64,000 nucleotides of DNA, taken from positions 85,191,049 through 85,255,048 of the forward strand of contig CM053156.1 in the NCBI GenBank assembly GCA_028571685.1, given 5' to 3'. This stretch comes from Heterohyrax brucei (Eukaryota > Chordata > Mammalia > Hyracoidea > Procaviidae). The notes below the pieces were generated by a model. The model saw nothing but the letters and a program-made list of their open reading frames with translations. It ran no database searches and was not told where the DNA came from. Shown here piece after piece: positions 1 through 11,232 of this stretch (the first letter of the stretch is position 1; each line of letters starts with the position of its first letter). Position numbers and translations under genes: made by a program.

Positions 1-537
1 TGGCCCCAAAAGACAGAAGGGGCCACGAAAACCAGAGATGGTATCAGCATGAGGCCAGAAGAACTAGATGGTTCCTGGCCACCACTGATGCTGCCCCAAT
101 AGGAAACACAGCAGGGACTCTGACTTAGCAGGAGAAAAGTGGTATGCAGAACTCAAACTCTATTATAAAGACCAGGCTTGATAGTCTGGCAGGCTGGAGG
201 GTCCCCAGAGCTGTTAGCCCAGAGCTGAAACCATCCCCAAAGCCCACTCTTCAGACGAAGATTGAACTGGTCTGTAAGGCAGAAAATGATACTGGCAAAG
301 AGTGCGATTCTTGGCTTAAGCAGATGGACAGCTCCTGTCTGGAGGTGAGATGCAAGGGCAGAGGGGGACAGAAACTGGTTGAGTGGACACAAGAAAGACA
401 GGGCAGAGAGGAGGAGAGTGCTGTCACAGAGTGGGGCAAGCAGCTAGGCTCACATAACAATGTGTGTGTAAGTTTTTGCAGAAGAAACTGACTTGAATTA
501 TAAACTTCCAATTAAAATACAATTTTAGAAAAAAAAA
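1..537 (+). mobile_element. L1 3' end (afrotherian type)
   Basis: This is 3' UTR sequence ending in AACTGACTTG, TAAACTT and a poly(A) tail, cut by the window start. The same block recurs at 3.34-3.8, 6.37-7.26 (reverse), 39.9, 56.0-56.7 and 59.7-60.2 kb, which shows it is a repeat. No ORF2 part is present. Confidence 0.75.
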
Positions 538-540
538 TTA

Positions 541-610
541 CAGCCCAGAAAACCCTCCAAGGCAGTTCTGCCCTATCCTTTGGGGTCACTATGAGTCAAC
601 CAACATCAAT
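541..610 (+). mobile_element. AfroSINE fragment
   Basis: The core AAACCCTCCAAGGCAGTTCT to GGGGTCACTATGAGTCAA is the 3' half of the SINE. It follows the L1 tail directly. Confidence 0.6.
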
Positions 611-1150
611 CAAAGCTGTCTGTGTGAAAAAAGGTTCCAGGCAGCTGAGAGGCTGAAAAGACAGCTCCTAAAGCCTGTGGGTCCAGGCAAAGGGACGCGG
701 CATTAACGGGCCCCCTCTGCTGGCTGCAGAAACCAGCCAGCTCGCTCCCAAAGGCACGTGTGGAAGCCCTTCCTAGGACCTGGGCCAGAGCCCCAGCTCT
801 CTAGGGGCTCGGAGAACAGAAAAACACAGCCACGGAGCCGAGGGGGGTCCGTCTTTGGTTTGCTCACAGCATCTAGCATCACCAGCCTTAGAGAGAAGCT
901 GTGTCCTCCAGCAAAAACCCAAAAGGAAAACAATTGCACAATAGATCATGTTTTAGCCTTTGCAAAGAAATTTACCCTTTAGAAAATGGTTACTGCCTCA
1001 TCTTCGTTTTTTTCTCTTTCCTCTGTAGGCTGGTAAACACAGCCCTGGGGACATAAGCCAAGAAGCAGTAGCTGAGTGTACTTTTCATTAAGAAACCCTC
1101 CTGCAGCTGACATGTCCAAAGCACCGGAGCCTAACAGTGTTCTGTCGTGG
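611..1150. other. Intergenic, no feature seen
   Basis: I see no repeat I can name and no splice-flanked coding frame here. Confidence 0.5.
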
Positions 1151-1154
1151 TCCA

Positions 1155-1325
1155 TAATGGTTTCTTTGACTGATATTTGGAAGCAGATCACCAGGCCTTT
1201 CCTCCTGGTCTATCTTAGTCTGGAAGCTCTGCTGGACCCTGTCTGCCGTGGGTGACCCTGTTGATACTTGAAATATCGGTGACATGGCCACATGCAAGCC
1301 ACCACTGTGTGACAAAGTGGTGGCC
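1155..1325. mobile_element. SINE-related repeat with unusual arm, copy 1
   Basis: GAAGCAGATCACCAGGCCTT is the body of the long AfroSINE variant. It is followed by an arm (TCTTAGTCTGGAAGCTCTGC, then GGGTGACCCTG and ACATGCAAGCC) also found at about 9.10-9.24 kb but in no other SINE here. Confidence 0.55.
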
Positions 1326-1616
1326 CTCATCCTCTGATTGGTTATAAACTACAGAAACCCTATCAGTGAAGGTCAGTGAAGCAAGGAGGAGCTCATATGA
1401 GTCAGGAGTCCACACACTCCGGGTGCAGGGAATCCATCAGACATGAGTGCAAGCAGCACCAATTCTTTTAGAGGAAAAGGTGGAGAGGAAGGGATTGCAA
1501 TCTCTAGAATAACCATATTCATCGAGTTTGTATGTAGATTTAAAAAGAAGTCTTTACAACCCATACCACAAGGCCTGACACTTTAGATATTTAAAAGAGG
1601 AGCAATTTGCCTGTAC

Positions 1617-2035
1617 AATGCTGTATTAGTCACCGAGTTTTTCCATTAAATAGAAGCACAACTCAGACTAGCTTAAGCAAAGACTGTGTTTGTTGGTTCA
1701 CCTAACTGAAAAGTCCAGTGGTGGACTTCAGGCACAGCTGGATCTAGGTGCTTGAACAGTGCTGTCAGGAATTTATCTCACTCCATCTCCCAGCTCTGCT
1801 TTTCTCTGTGTAGCTGAATTTGTCTCCTGGGGGCTCTGCCCTGATAGCGACCGAGATTGCCACCAGCATTTCTGGGCTCACTTCCTCCTGGTTTTGCAGC
1901 CCTCTGAAGGGAGAACTTCTCTCCCAATATCTTCACCACGTTCTGGTGTTGGCATTCTTTGGCCTGGCTCAGGTTACACGCCTTTCCCTGAGCCTCAGAG
2001 TGGATTGAGGAAGACCGTATCTATGGGCTGGCAAT
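1617..2035. repeat. Ancient interspersed repeat, family not assigned
   Basis: TGTATTAGTCACCGAG and the AACTGAAAAGTCCAG to CAGGCACAGCTGGATC block are familiar old mammalian repeat phrases. I cannot place the family by eye. Confidence 0.4.
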
Positions 2036-2077
2036 GACACGACCACGGTGACCCTGTGGGACTGTGCTCTCATCTCA

Positions 2078-2615
2078 GTCCTCTGGTACTGCCCTAACAG
2101 ACCGCGAGCGAATGGCTTGAACAAAGAAAACTTTATTCTCCCACAGTCCGGGAGGCTAGAAGCCCAGATTTAGGTGCCAGCTCCAGGGGAACGCACTCTC
2201 TCTCTGTTGGCTTTGGAGGAAAGGGCCTTGTGTAGCATCGGTCTTTCTGCACTCTGGGAGCATCACAGTGAGGAATCTCAGGTCCAAAGGAGGCAGTCCA
2301 CTCCCAGTGCTGCTTTCTTAGTGGTGTAAGGTTCCCAACTCTCTGCTTGTTTCCCTTTCATCTCTTGTAGAAGAAAAAGTGGTGCAAGTGAGACTCCAGG
2401 GACACTCCCTCTACACTGGAGCAAGGAGGTGACCTCAGGGAAGCTTACAGTTCCACCCTAATCCTCTTTAACATAGCCGATCTACTAGCCACAGGCAGAG
2501 ATTAGGATTTACAACACAGGAAAATCACAAAATACCAAAACAGTGAGAATCAGGCATGGCCCAGCCAAACTGTTACCCACATTTGAGGGGGGACATGATT
2601 CAACCCATGACAGCC
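2078..2615 (-). mobile_element. MaLR-type LTR
   Basis: Reversed LTR signature: AACTTTATTCTCCCACAGTC, GGAGGCTAGAAGCCCAGA, CCACCCTAATCCTCTTTAA and GACATGATTCAACCCATGAC. Related copies lie at 3.3, 21.3, 23.6, 57.5 and 63.9 kb. Only LTR sequence is present. Confidence 0.6.
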
Positions 2616-3269
2616 CTCTCATCAGTTTTTCCAGGATTCTGTAAATATCTCTTTAGACACCGGCACTCCCTGAGGTGCCCAAGTGAGCAGGAGGGATGAT
2701 GTCAGCAGGAGAGGTGGGGAGGGTACTGCTAAATTTCCACCTGGGGGGCTGCTCGCAGGCCAGAGAGAAGCTGAAAATGATGGTTTTCACCTGAGCCAAC
2801 CCCTCTGTCTTCTCGTGCAGGCAGACCCTTACGCCACCCAGCTGAGGACGGCCCAAGGGTCCTGAGTCCTCCAGTGGCTGCTCAGCAGTCCTCACGCTCC
2901 CCAGGGCCACTGGCACCCACCACCCATCACTATAGAGACCCACCTGGTCGTGTCCCAGCATCTGGAGTCCTTTAATTTCTAGTTAGGACATTTTGTCTGT
3001 CACCAAGAAGCCTGGAGTGAGGGTGGCCTTGCTCAGAACACAAGGAGCATCCTCATGTGGCTCTGGAAGCCCGAGCTGTGCACAGGGACCGAGGCCACGC
3101 CAAGTGCCAGCAGCTTCCCTAGGGTTTTGTTGTGTCCCAGACTCTGCCATCCCAGCAATTACAGGAAAAGAGAAAAAGGAGGAAAGCCTTCAGAAAGCTG
3201 TCTGCAAGAAAGGGGCGAGGGAGGGGGGAGGAGAAAAGAGAGAGAGAGAAGGAAAGAATGTATTACATC

Positions 3270-4190
3270 CAGGGCTGCCATGACAAACGAGCACAAACCT
3301 GGTGGCACAGAACAAGAACTTAGTCTCTCACCACTAGGGGCCACCCCAATGTAGGACACAATAGAGTCCTGGACAGAGCAGGAGAAAAACATAGACCAGA
3401 AGTTCGAGTAACGGTCTGACAGAGACCAGAGGAACCACTGAAACTGTGGCCCCTGGACGCTCCGTGACCCCAGAACTGACGCCGGTCCCGAAGCCCACTC
3501 TCAGACAGAGGTTAGACGGTGCCACGAAGCGAGAAAGAGCTCTCGTGCGGAGCACGCTTCTTAGTCCAGGCAGACACACAAGACCAGGCACAGCTCCGGT
3601 CCCAAAGCAGAAAGAGATGGCAGGAAGGGACGGGTACCAGCTGGATGGGCACAGGGAAGCCCGAGTGAACACGGGAGGTGTTCTGACACATTGTAGGGAC
3701 TGTGGCTGATGTCACGAAACAATAGGTGTACAGATGTTTGGATGAAAAAATAATTGAACTGTCAACTTTCACCTAAAGCACAATGAAAAAGAGAGAGAGA
3801 AAAAATTCATTGTCTCAAAGTTCTACTGGCCAGAAGTCTCAAACCCAGGTGCTGGCAGGCCCAGGATCCCACCTGAGGTAAGACCCTCCGGCGTCTTCCA
3901 GCCTCTGGGGACAGCTCCAGTCCTGTGCTTGGCGATGACTCCAGTCTCAGCCTCTGTGTACAAACGGCACGTCTCTGAGTGCTCTTCTTTGTCTTCCAGC
4001 AGTCCCTGCCTTTCTTCCAGAAGGACACCTTCACTGGTCACCCCTTACACCCAGGGTGACCTCATCTTGACAGCCTTATCCTCACTCCCTCGGCAAGACC
4101 CTTTTTCCATATAAGGTCACGTCAACATGCCTTGGGGGCGGTTAGGATGTGGATCTATCTTCTGGGAGCCACAGTTCAACTAACTACAAA
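3270..4190 (-). mobile_element. MaLR-type LTR split by an L1 insertion
   Basis: The left part (GGCTGCCATGACAAACG to AACTTAGTCTCTCA) and the right part (TTCATTGTCTCAAAGTTCTA to GGTTAGGATGTGGATC) are one LTR read in reverse. The insert occupies about 3340-3806. Confidence 0.6.
3340..3806 (+). mobile_element. L1 3' end inserted in the LTR
   Basis: It carries the L1 3' UTR blocks (AGCAGGAGAAAAAC, CCCAGAACTGACGCC, TGTCAACTTTCACCTAAAGC) and an A-rich tail, 5' truncated. Being inside the LTR, it is the younger element. Confidence 0.65.
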
Positions 4191-4505
4191 CAGACAGAGA
4201 GACGTGGAGAGACAGGGACAGAGCTCCAGTTAACGGGCAAGGGGCTGTCGTCCCCAAAGGGAAATCAGGGTGTCATTATTGCCAGGAGGGCAACTACCAA
4301 AGCCAAAGCCACATAAAATAGGTCTCTCCTGGACCATCCTTGCAAAGGTGAAGGGTACCTTGATGTTAGAAACTCTGTCACTTAATCACATGTTTGACAT
4401 TTTGTTTTTGAGGGGGAAAAAAATTCTCTGTAAACCAATCTATCAACTGTGATGATCTGTGAGTGGGTCAGACTGTAGGCATTTTTTCCCTCACTACTTG
4501 TTTGC

Positions 4506-4680
4506 CTGGAAACCCTGGTGGCATAGTGGGCTAAGTGCTACATCTGCTAACCAAAAGGCCAGCAGTTCAAATCTGCCAGGTGCTCCTTGGAAACCCTTTG
4601 GGGCAGTTCTGCTCTGACCTCTAGGATCGCTGTGACTCAGACTCAGCTCAATGGCAGTTGCTTTGGTTTTTTCGGTTTCT
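4506..4680 (+). mobile_element. AfroSINE
   Basis: Full unit: GAAACCCTGGTGGCATAGTG head, CAGCAGTTCAAATCTGCCAG, CTCCTTGGAAACCC middle and a TTGGTTTTTT tail. Confidence 0.85.
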
Positions 4681-4931
4681 CCTGGTTTGCTGGCATTTGC
4701 TGGCTGGTCTGCTGAGGACATGTGACCCTGCATCATAGGACAGGCGAAGGAACACAGCAAGCTCATGCAGCACAGCCCAGTCACACCTGGCAGGGTGTCG
4801 CTGCTCAATAAACACAGCTCTAATGGTCGTGATTGCTGCTGAAATACCCTCAGCAGGACAGAGTGGGGATCCCACCCAGGGAAGCCCTTCCTCCTGGCTC
4901 AGGCTCTATCTGCACAACACTTGCTGTCACT

Positions 4932-5126
4932 GGGTGCTGTCTGGTTGATTCTGACTCGTGGCAGCCTTGTGACAGAGCAGACCTGCCCCCTAGGGTTTCC
5001 TAGACCATAATCTTTGCAGGAGCAGATTGCCAGCTCTCTCTCTTGTGGAGCTGGGAGAGCTAGTCTGAACTGCCAACCTTTCGGTTGGCAGCTGAGTGCT
5101 CAACCGTTGCACCACCACAGCACAGA
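4932..5126 (-). mobile_element. AfroSINE, long variant
   Basis: Reverse copy with the extra TAATCTTTGCAGGAGCAGATTGCC segment between body and head, and a CACCACCACAGC end. Confidence 0.8.
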
Positions 5127-5499
5127 AGGCCAGTGAAAAGGCTCCCGTTGCCTCCTGAATTTGCTGGCTGTCAAGGAAAGCACCTACGAAGTACGCAGCT
5201 CTGTACCCCTGTGATAGGCCCTTAGATTCGGGATGCCAACGGGCAGTGCACTCTCCATAACAGCCCACCAGGAGCTCCAGCTTCTATGCCAGGAATCTTA
5301 TCACAGCTGCAAACCACACGGGCTGCCCTTCCAGAACCGTCCCGAGGATCCTCTGCGCTCTGCAGTCCCTGGATGGAGACAGGTTGTGGTGAGTCCTCCT
5401 TGTTCCCTGTTTACAACTGTCCTGTTCAGAGATGAAACCAAATGGCTTAGTGTATGAGGACTGGTAAGTTCTCAACTCATCCTAGAAAAAGTGCTCCAT

Positions 5500-5760
5500 C
5501 CCTCCCTGTGGAATACCATCACCACCCTCACCTTCCAAGTCCTCCCCTTGGGAAGCTAGGCACCCACGCCAGCACCTAGTCCACCCGTCAAAGCAATTCT
5601 GGAACTCTTCATCTGGAATGGCCATCAAAGATGTCATCCTATCATCGTTGATGTCCTGAATGTCATCAAAACATCTTCCTTTCAGTATTTCCTCTATCTT
5701 CAGGTAAAGAAAAAGGTCACTGGGGACCAGATCAGCTGAGAAGTAGGGTGTTCCAATACA
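5500..5760 (-). mobile_element. Mariner transposase C-terminal fragment (left arm)
   Basis: The minus strand is open for about 85 codons and matches the end of mariner transposases: GTPYFSADLVPSD (with the third catalytic Asp of the DD34D triad), LKGRCFDDIQDI, then EEFQNCF and CLASQGED. It lacks everything upstream. Its last 87 bp (5538-5624) are inverted against 5841-5926. Confidence 0.75.
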
Positions 5761-5834
5761 GTTGTTTATTTACTGACTAAAAACTCTCTTACAGACGAGA
5801 CAGCAAAGTTTGTGAACTCGCCACCTTGCCACCA

Positions 5835-5965
5835 TGTACAATGGCCATTCCAGAAAGAGTTCCAAAATTGCTTTGAAGGGTGGACTAGGTGCTGGCGTGG
5901 GTGCCTAGCTTCCCAAGGGGAGGACTTTGTAGGTGACCGTAGCGATACTCACCAATGAAGTGTGG
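5835..5965 (+). mobile_element. Mariner transposase C-terminal fragment (right arm, inverted)
   Basis: The plus strand repeats the end of the same coding region (EFQNCFEGWTRCW, then CLASQGEDFVGD) and mirrors the left arm. The two arms face each other around about 215 bp, giving a palindromic fossil. Confidence 0.7.
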
Positions 5966-6370
5966 AGCCCTTAGAACAATTAAGTTCACGGACTTCATTG
6001 TCAGACCTCATAGATCACAACCAGACCTTCCTGGACCACTGGCGGGCTGTCATGTCAACTGTATCATTAGAGGGAGGGGGGATGCATGGAGGGAACATGG
6101 GACCAGCTTGGGATCCAGCAAGGGCTCTAGGACAGACAGACGTAAATTCAAGTCCATCATCCGGACACATCTTTTCATCTCTTTGAGCCTTGATTTCTGT
6201 TATAGACTAAACTGTGTCCCACAAAAATATGTATACACTTGGCTAGGTCATGATCCTGATATTGTGTGCTAATGCACCATTTTGTCATCTGCTATGATTT
6301 CCTGTGTTGTAAAACCTCTTTGTATGATACTAACGAGGCATGGCTCAATCTATAAGATTAGGTGGACGTT

Positions 6371-7265
6371 TTTAAAATTTTATTGTGTTTTGAGAGAAAA
6401 TTTGCAACTCAAGTCAGTTTCTCACACAAAAACTCGTACACCCATTGTTACACGGCCCTGGTTACTCTCCCTGCAGTGTGACAGCACACTCCTCCTCTCC
6501 ACCCTGAATGTCCTGTGTCCATCCAACCAGCTCCTGTCTATTTCCGCCCTCTCATATCATCTCTGGACAGGAGCTGCCCATTTAGTCTCATGTATCTACT
6601 TGAGGCAAAAAACACACTCTCCGCCAGTATCATTTTATATCTTACAGTCCTGTCTAATCTTTATGTGAGGAGTTGGCTTAGGAATGGTTTTAGCTCTGAG
6701 CTAACAGAGAATCTAGGAGTCATATCTTCTGGGATTCCTCCGGTCTCAGTCAGGCCATCAAGTCTGCTCTTGTTTCCTAAATTTGAACTCTGCACCCCAC
6801 TTTTCTTCTGCTCCACCAGGAGCTCTCTGTTGTGTTGCTTGGTAGCCGGGTACCATTTAGTTCTCCCGATCTCATGCTGATGCAATTAGTCTCTGGTTTA
6901 TGCATCCCTTTCTGTCTCTTGGGATCCTATTTTCCTTTTTTCTCTGCTGTTCTTCATGCTCCTTTGCTCTAGGTGGGTTAGGGCCCCTTTGATGCATCTT
7001 AGACGGCCACTTGCTAGCTTTTAAAACCACTCACCATAGTGGGAAGCACGATACTTTCTTAATAAACTTTGTCACACCAATTGACCTTCATATTCCCTGA
7101 AACCGTGGTCCTCAAATGCCTGCCCCTGTCCCTCCGGCATTTGGTTATATTCAGGGAACTTCTTAGTCTGGGGGTCAGTCCCGCTGTGCTGCCTTCCCCT
7201 GTACTGCGTGTTGCCCTTCCCCTCACCTAAAATAATTCTTGTCCACTGTTAATGAGTCCTTCCCT
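6371..7265 (-). mobile_element. L1 3' UTR, longest copy in the window
   Basis: About 895 bp in reverse, starting with TTTTATTGTGTTTTGAGAG. Read on the minus strand it runs from GGGTGAGGGGAAGGGCAACA through CAAGTGGCCGTCTAAGATGC to the tail. No coding part is present. Confidence 0.7.
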
Positions 7266-7357
7266 TCCCTTCCCACCCTCAGAAGTTGTGTCTTAAATCA
7301 GTCTCTTTTGAGATACACAAGAGAGACATGACTCGGGGGACAGGGGAAACTCATATT

Positions 7358-8564
7358 GTTGCTGTGGTTGTCAGGTGTTGCCAAGCCAGTCCCTACTCAT
7401 AGTGACCATATTGCACAACAGAATGAAACACGGTCCGATCTTGTGTCCACAATCCCTTTTACACCTAAGACCATTGCTGCAGCCACTGTGTCGGTCCATC
7501 TCCTTGAAGGTTCTCCTGTTTTTTGCTGACCCTCCACTCTGCCAAGCACGATGTCCTTCTCCAGGGACCGATCCCTCCTGACAACATGTCTAAAGTGTGT
7601 AAGACGCAGTCTCACCGTCTTGGCTTCCAAGGAGCCACTCTGGCTGTACTTCTTCCAGAACAGATCTGTTTGTTCTTTTGTTGGTCCGTGGTGCATTCAA
7701 TATTCTTCTCCAAAGCCACAATTCAAAGGCATCAATTCTTCTTCTGTTCGCCTTATTCACTGTCTAGCTTTCACATACACATGATGCAATTGAAAATACC
7801 ATGGTTTGGGTCAGGTTCACCTTAGACTTCAAGATGATTATCTTTACTTTTCAGTGCTTTAAAGAGGCCCTTTGAAGCAGATTTTCCTAGCACAATGCAT
7901 CTTTTGATTTCTTAACTGCTGTTTCCAGGGGGCATTGACGGTGGACCCGAGTAAAATGAAATCCTTGACAACCTCGATCCTTTCTCCATTTATCACAATG
8001 TTGCTTACTGGTCCAGCTGTGAGGATTTTTGTTTTCTTGCTGTTGAGGTACAATCTGTATTGAAGGCTGTGGTCCTTGATCTTCATCAGCAAGTGTTTCA
8101 CATCTGAATTCATTTCCAGCAAGTAAGGTTACGTCATCTGTGCGATGCTGGTTGTTAATGAGTCTTCCTCCAATCCTCATGCCTTGTTTTTCCTCATAGA
8201 GTCCAGTCTCTCAGATATTTGCTCAGCATGTAGACCAAAAAGGTGTAGGGAAATGATACAACCCTGACACACACCTTTCCTGACTTTAAACCGTGCAGTG
8301 TGTCCCCCTGTTCTGTTCGCCCTGCTGCCTCTTGATCAATTTACAGATTTCTTAGAGCATAATAACCAGTTCTGGAATTCCCATTCTCCACAACGTTAGC
8401 CACAATTTGTTATGATCCACACACCGAACGCCTTTGTATAGTCAGTGAAACACAGATGAACATCTTTCTAGTATTCTGTGTCTGCAGCCAAGATCCATCT
8501 GACATCAACATTGACAAGAAACTGCCAGAAATTCAAGCTGGATTCAGAAGAGAACGTGGAACCT
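7358..8564 (-). mobile_element. RTE (BovB-like) LINE fragment with inverted 5' end
   Basis: The 3' end is at 7358 and reverse-transcriptase sequence reads on the minus strand (for example KTKILTAGPVSN near 8030) with stops and frame breaks. The last part, about 8508-8563, reads the opposite way (LPEIQAGFRRERG on plus), a 5' inversion. Flanking 15-bp repeats at 7343-7357 and 8565-8579 (one mismatch) mark the target-site duplication. Confidence 0.85.
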
Positions 8565-8684
8565 GGGGAACCTCATATTACCAAGAAAATAGTGCCAGGA
8601 GCACAGTGTGTCCTTTGGACCTGGGGTCCCTGTGCTGAGAAGCTCCCACTTTAGGAGAAGACTGATGATAAGGGCCTTGCCCTA

Positions 8685-8766
8685 GAGGGCAGTTCCACTC
8701 TGTCCTAGCAATCATGACAAGTCAGAACCCACTCAAAGGCAATGGGTTTGGGTTTTTTGGTTTCTG
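8685..8766 (+). mobile_element. AfroSINE 3' fragment
   Basis: AGGGCAGTTCCACTCTGTCC through CTCAAAGGCAATGGGTTTGG and a T-rich tail. Confidence 0.6.
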
Positions 8767-9014
8767 CTTCCTGAAGGCCTCGTCAAAGCTGTGGGTGCTG
8801 AGCCAGGGAGAAACGCCATCCTGGAGGCCAGCCTCAGTGCAGACATGGGCCTGGTCATCTGCAGGCTGAGACATGGGATCCACCCACTCGTTGTAGGGTG
8901 CTGTGCTGGGCACACAGGGCAGCTTGTCTCTGCCCAGTGACCTTGTTTTCCTTTTGTGAACTGCCGGTCTAACCCTTTACCTACCTGGGGCCAGTGATGG
9001 TTTATTATATAGTA

Positions 9015-9257
9015 TTTATGTGGAAATATCTTCATATGTTCTGCTGTTATTCATAAGGTTTTCCCTAGCTAATTCTTTTCAGAAGCAGACTGCCAGGTCC
9101 TTCTTCCTGGTATGTCTTAGTCTGGAAGCTCAGCTGAAACCTGTCTGCCACGGGTGACCCTGCTGGTACCTAAATGCCAGTGGCATTGGTTCCAGCACCA
9201 CAACAACATGCCAGCCTCCGATGACAGACAAGTGGAGGCTGCTCACCAAGGTACAAT
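9015..9257. mobile_element. SINE-related repeat with unusual arm, copy 2
   Basis: AAGGTTTTCCCTAGC and GAAGCAGACTGCCAGGTCCT are followed by the same arm as at 1.2 kb (TCTTAGTCTGGAAGCTCAGC, GGGTGACCCTGCTGG). An RTE 3' end follows directly. Confidence 0.55.
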
Positions 9258-9563
9258 CAGAATAAGTCCAACCAGAGTGCTCCCTGGAAGCAAAGATGGC
9301 AAGACTGTGTCTTAGATACTTTGGACATGTTGTCAGGAAGGATCAGGCCCTGGAGAAGGGCATCTTGCTTGGTAGAGTGGAGGGACAGTGAGAAAGACCC
9401 TTGACAAGATGGATTGACTCAGCGGCTGCAACAATGGGCTTACGCCTAAAAAGGATTGTGAAGATGGCACAAGCCGGGCAGTGTGTCGTCCTGCTCTACA
9501 TGGGGTCGCCGTGAGTTGGAACCAACTTGACGGCACCTAACAACAACACCAACAACAACAACA
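9258..9563 (+). mobile_element. RTE 3' end
   Basis: CTTTGGACATGTTGTCAGGA to GGCACCTAACAACAACACC, ending in a CAA-repeat tail typical of RTE. 5' truncated to about 300 bp. Confidence 0.85.
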
Positions 9564-9589
9564 ATGTTCGTATAATGTCTCCCTCTGTT

Positions 9590-9810
9590 TCTCTTCTACT
9601 AAATATTTTCTTTAAAATCAAGAATGGATATTGAATTTGATGGAATTCCTTTGGGGTACATATTAAGATGCTAAGACGAGTTTCTTCTCTGAGTGACTAA
9701 ATGTGAATTCTGTCAATGGATTTCTCCGCATCGAAACATTCTTGTATTTCTCAGAGGAGTTTGGCACTGCTGGCCATGCTCTGTACTTTCAAATTAATAT
9801 GTCTTTTCTC
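9590..9810 (-). mobile_element. Ancient L1 ORF2 fragment
   Basis: AAAATCAAGAATGGATATTG, TTTCTCCGCATCGAAACATT and similar phrases resemble reversed ORF2. Badly decayed. Confidence 0.4.
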
Positions 9811-9944
9811 ATTCTCCAGCATAACCTTTTTTGAAAATAAAAAAATGAATGTGAAAAATCTATCATTATTCTTTGTTTCCAATTAAGTAACTTCTAATAT
9901 TTTAAACAAAAAAATAGGACTATGCCAGTCTAAGTTTTTACAAA

Positions 9945-10560
9945 GTACTTTAAAAAAAACTTTTTATTGCGGTACTATATATGACATAAAATTTGCCATT
10001 GTAACCATTTTTAAGAGCACAATCCAGTGACACTGACGACATTGAACACCTTATGACGACATTGACCACCATCGGTAACCACTGCCCTTCTCTTTTCCCT
10101 AAACCCTTTCCTTCTCCCGAACAGAAACTCAGCACCGGTGAAGCAATGACTACCTTCAAGCCTCCCCCCAAAACCAAACCAAACCCTCCACCATCGAGGC
10201 GATTTTGACTCATAGCGACCCTGTAGGACAGAGTAGAACTGCTCTACAGAGTTTCTGAGGAGCACCTGGCAGATTGGATCTGCTGACCTTCTGGTTAGCA
10301 GCAGTAGCACTTAACCATTATACCACCAAGGTTTCTGCTGCCCCTTTCAGCCCCTGATGGCCATACGTCTATTTTCTAACTCTGTGCATTTGCCTTTTCT
10401 AGACCTAAAAAAAAAAATGAGGTCGCCCAGCATTGCCCTCACATGCCTGGCTGATGTCACTCGGCATCATGTTTTCCCACGTCATAGCACAAGTCGGGAC
10501 TTGGATTCTCTTTATAGCTGAATAAGATTCCATTTCCACAATGTATTTTTATTATAACAT
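9945..10560 (-). mobile_element. Old L1 (L1M-type) 3' UTR, split by a SINE
   Basis: CTTTTTATTGCGGTACTATA, CATTGTAACCATTTTTAAG and GCTGAATAAGATTCCATTTC are hallmarks of reversed old L1 3' ends. An AfroSINE sits at 10171-10335. Confidence 0.65.
10171..10335 (-). mobile_element. AfroSINE in the old L1
   Basis: Complete reverse copy, AAAACCAAACCAAACCC to TACCACCAAGGTTTC, younger than the L1 around it. Confidence 0.85.
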
Positions 10561-10935
10561 CATTGTGGTGAAATTACAGATAACAAAACAGTTGCCATTT
10601 TTACGCATCAATTTAGTGACATTCCTCGTGTTGCGTGACTGTCACCACTGTCCTAAATGTTCCTTCACCATGAACAGAAACTCACTGCGTCCTAAACAGT
10701 GACTTCCCCTTTTCTCTCCTTCCTGTCCCTGGGAACCACTAATAAACTTCAGTCTCTGTGTATGAGCCTGTTCTAGGCATTTCATGGAAGTGGGAATGGG
10801 CAGGATTTGCCAGCGGTGTTTGGCTCATTTAACGCACTGCCATATTTTCAAGGTCTATCCAAGATGCAGCGGGGATCAGCACTGCCTTTCTCTTCGTGGC
10901 TGAGTAGCACCCCATCCCCACGGTGTCCTTTTCCA
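10561..10935 (-). mobile_element. Second old L1 3' UTR copy
   Basis: It repeats the same order of blocks as the previous copy (TGGTGAAATTACAGATAACA, GGGAACCACTAATAAACTTC, TGGCTGAGTAGCACCCCATC), so two related 3' ends lie side by side. Confidence 0.55.
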
Positions 10936-11039
10936 GCCAAGGTGGTCAGTAGGTTTCCAAGTAGAATGTAGGGCTCCATCTCCTCCCATCTCCCTGACTC
11001 TTCTTTCGGTCGATCTCCTTTTATTCCTAGATCCTGTTG

Positions 11040-11232
11040 CACAAATGTAGAGGCATTCAGCTGCCAACCAAAGGGTTGGTGGTTCAATCTCTCCAGCGCC
11101 ACTCCCTGGGAGGAAAGACCTGGCGGTCTGCTTCCGTGAAGAGAAAAAAGCCTAGGGCACAGTTCTCTGTCACCCCAGGTCACTAGCAGCTGAAATGGAC
11201 TCCACAGCACGTAACAACAACAACCTCTTATT
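11040..11232 (+). mobile_element. AfroSINE, long variant
   Basis: AGGCATTCAGCTGCCAACC, AAAGACCTGGCGGTCTGCTT and the RTE-like tail CACGTAACAACAACAAC. Confidence 0.75.

Larger units (their letters stand above)
6205..8684 (+). mobile_element. MaLR-type LTR carrying two nested insertions
   Basis: LTR parts are at about 6205-6370 (TAGACTAAACTGTGTCCC), 7266-7357 (TCAGTCTCTTTTGAGATACA) and 8565-8684 (TTACCAAGAAAATAGTGCCA). An L1 3' end and an RTE fragment fill the gaps, so the LTR is the oldest layer. Confidence 0.65.

Noticed and set aside
5955..6272. 105-codon plus-strand frame after the mariner arm
   Set aside because: It runs into LTR sequence and shows no transposase or other domain.
7859..8180. 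Reverse-transcriptase-like frames as live genes
   Set aside because: They are short, broken pieces of a 5'-truncated RTE element, as are similar frames at 28.4, 48.3, 50.5 and 58.5 kb.
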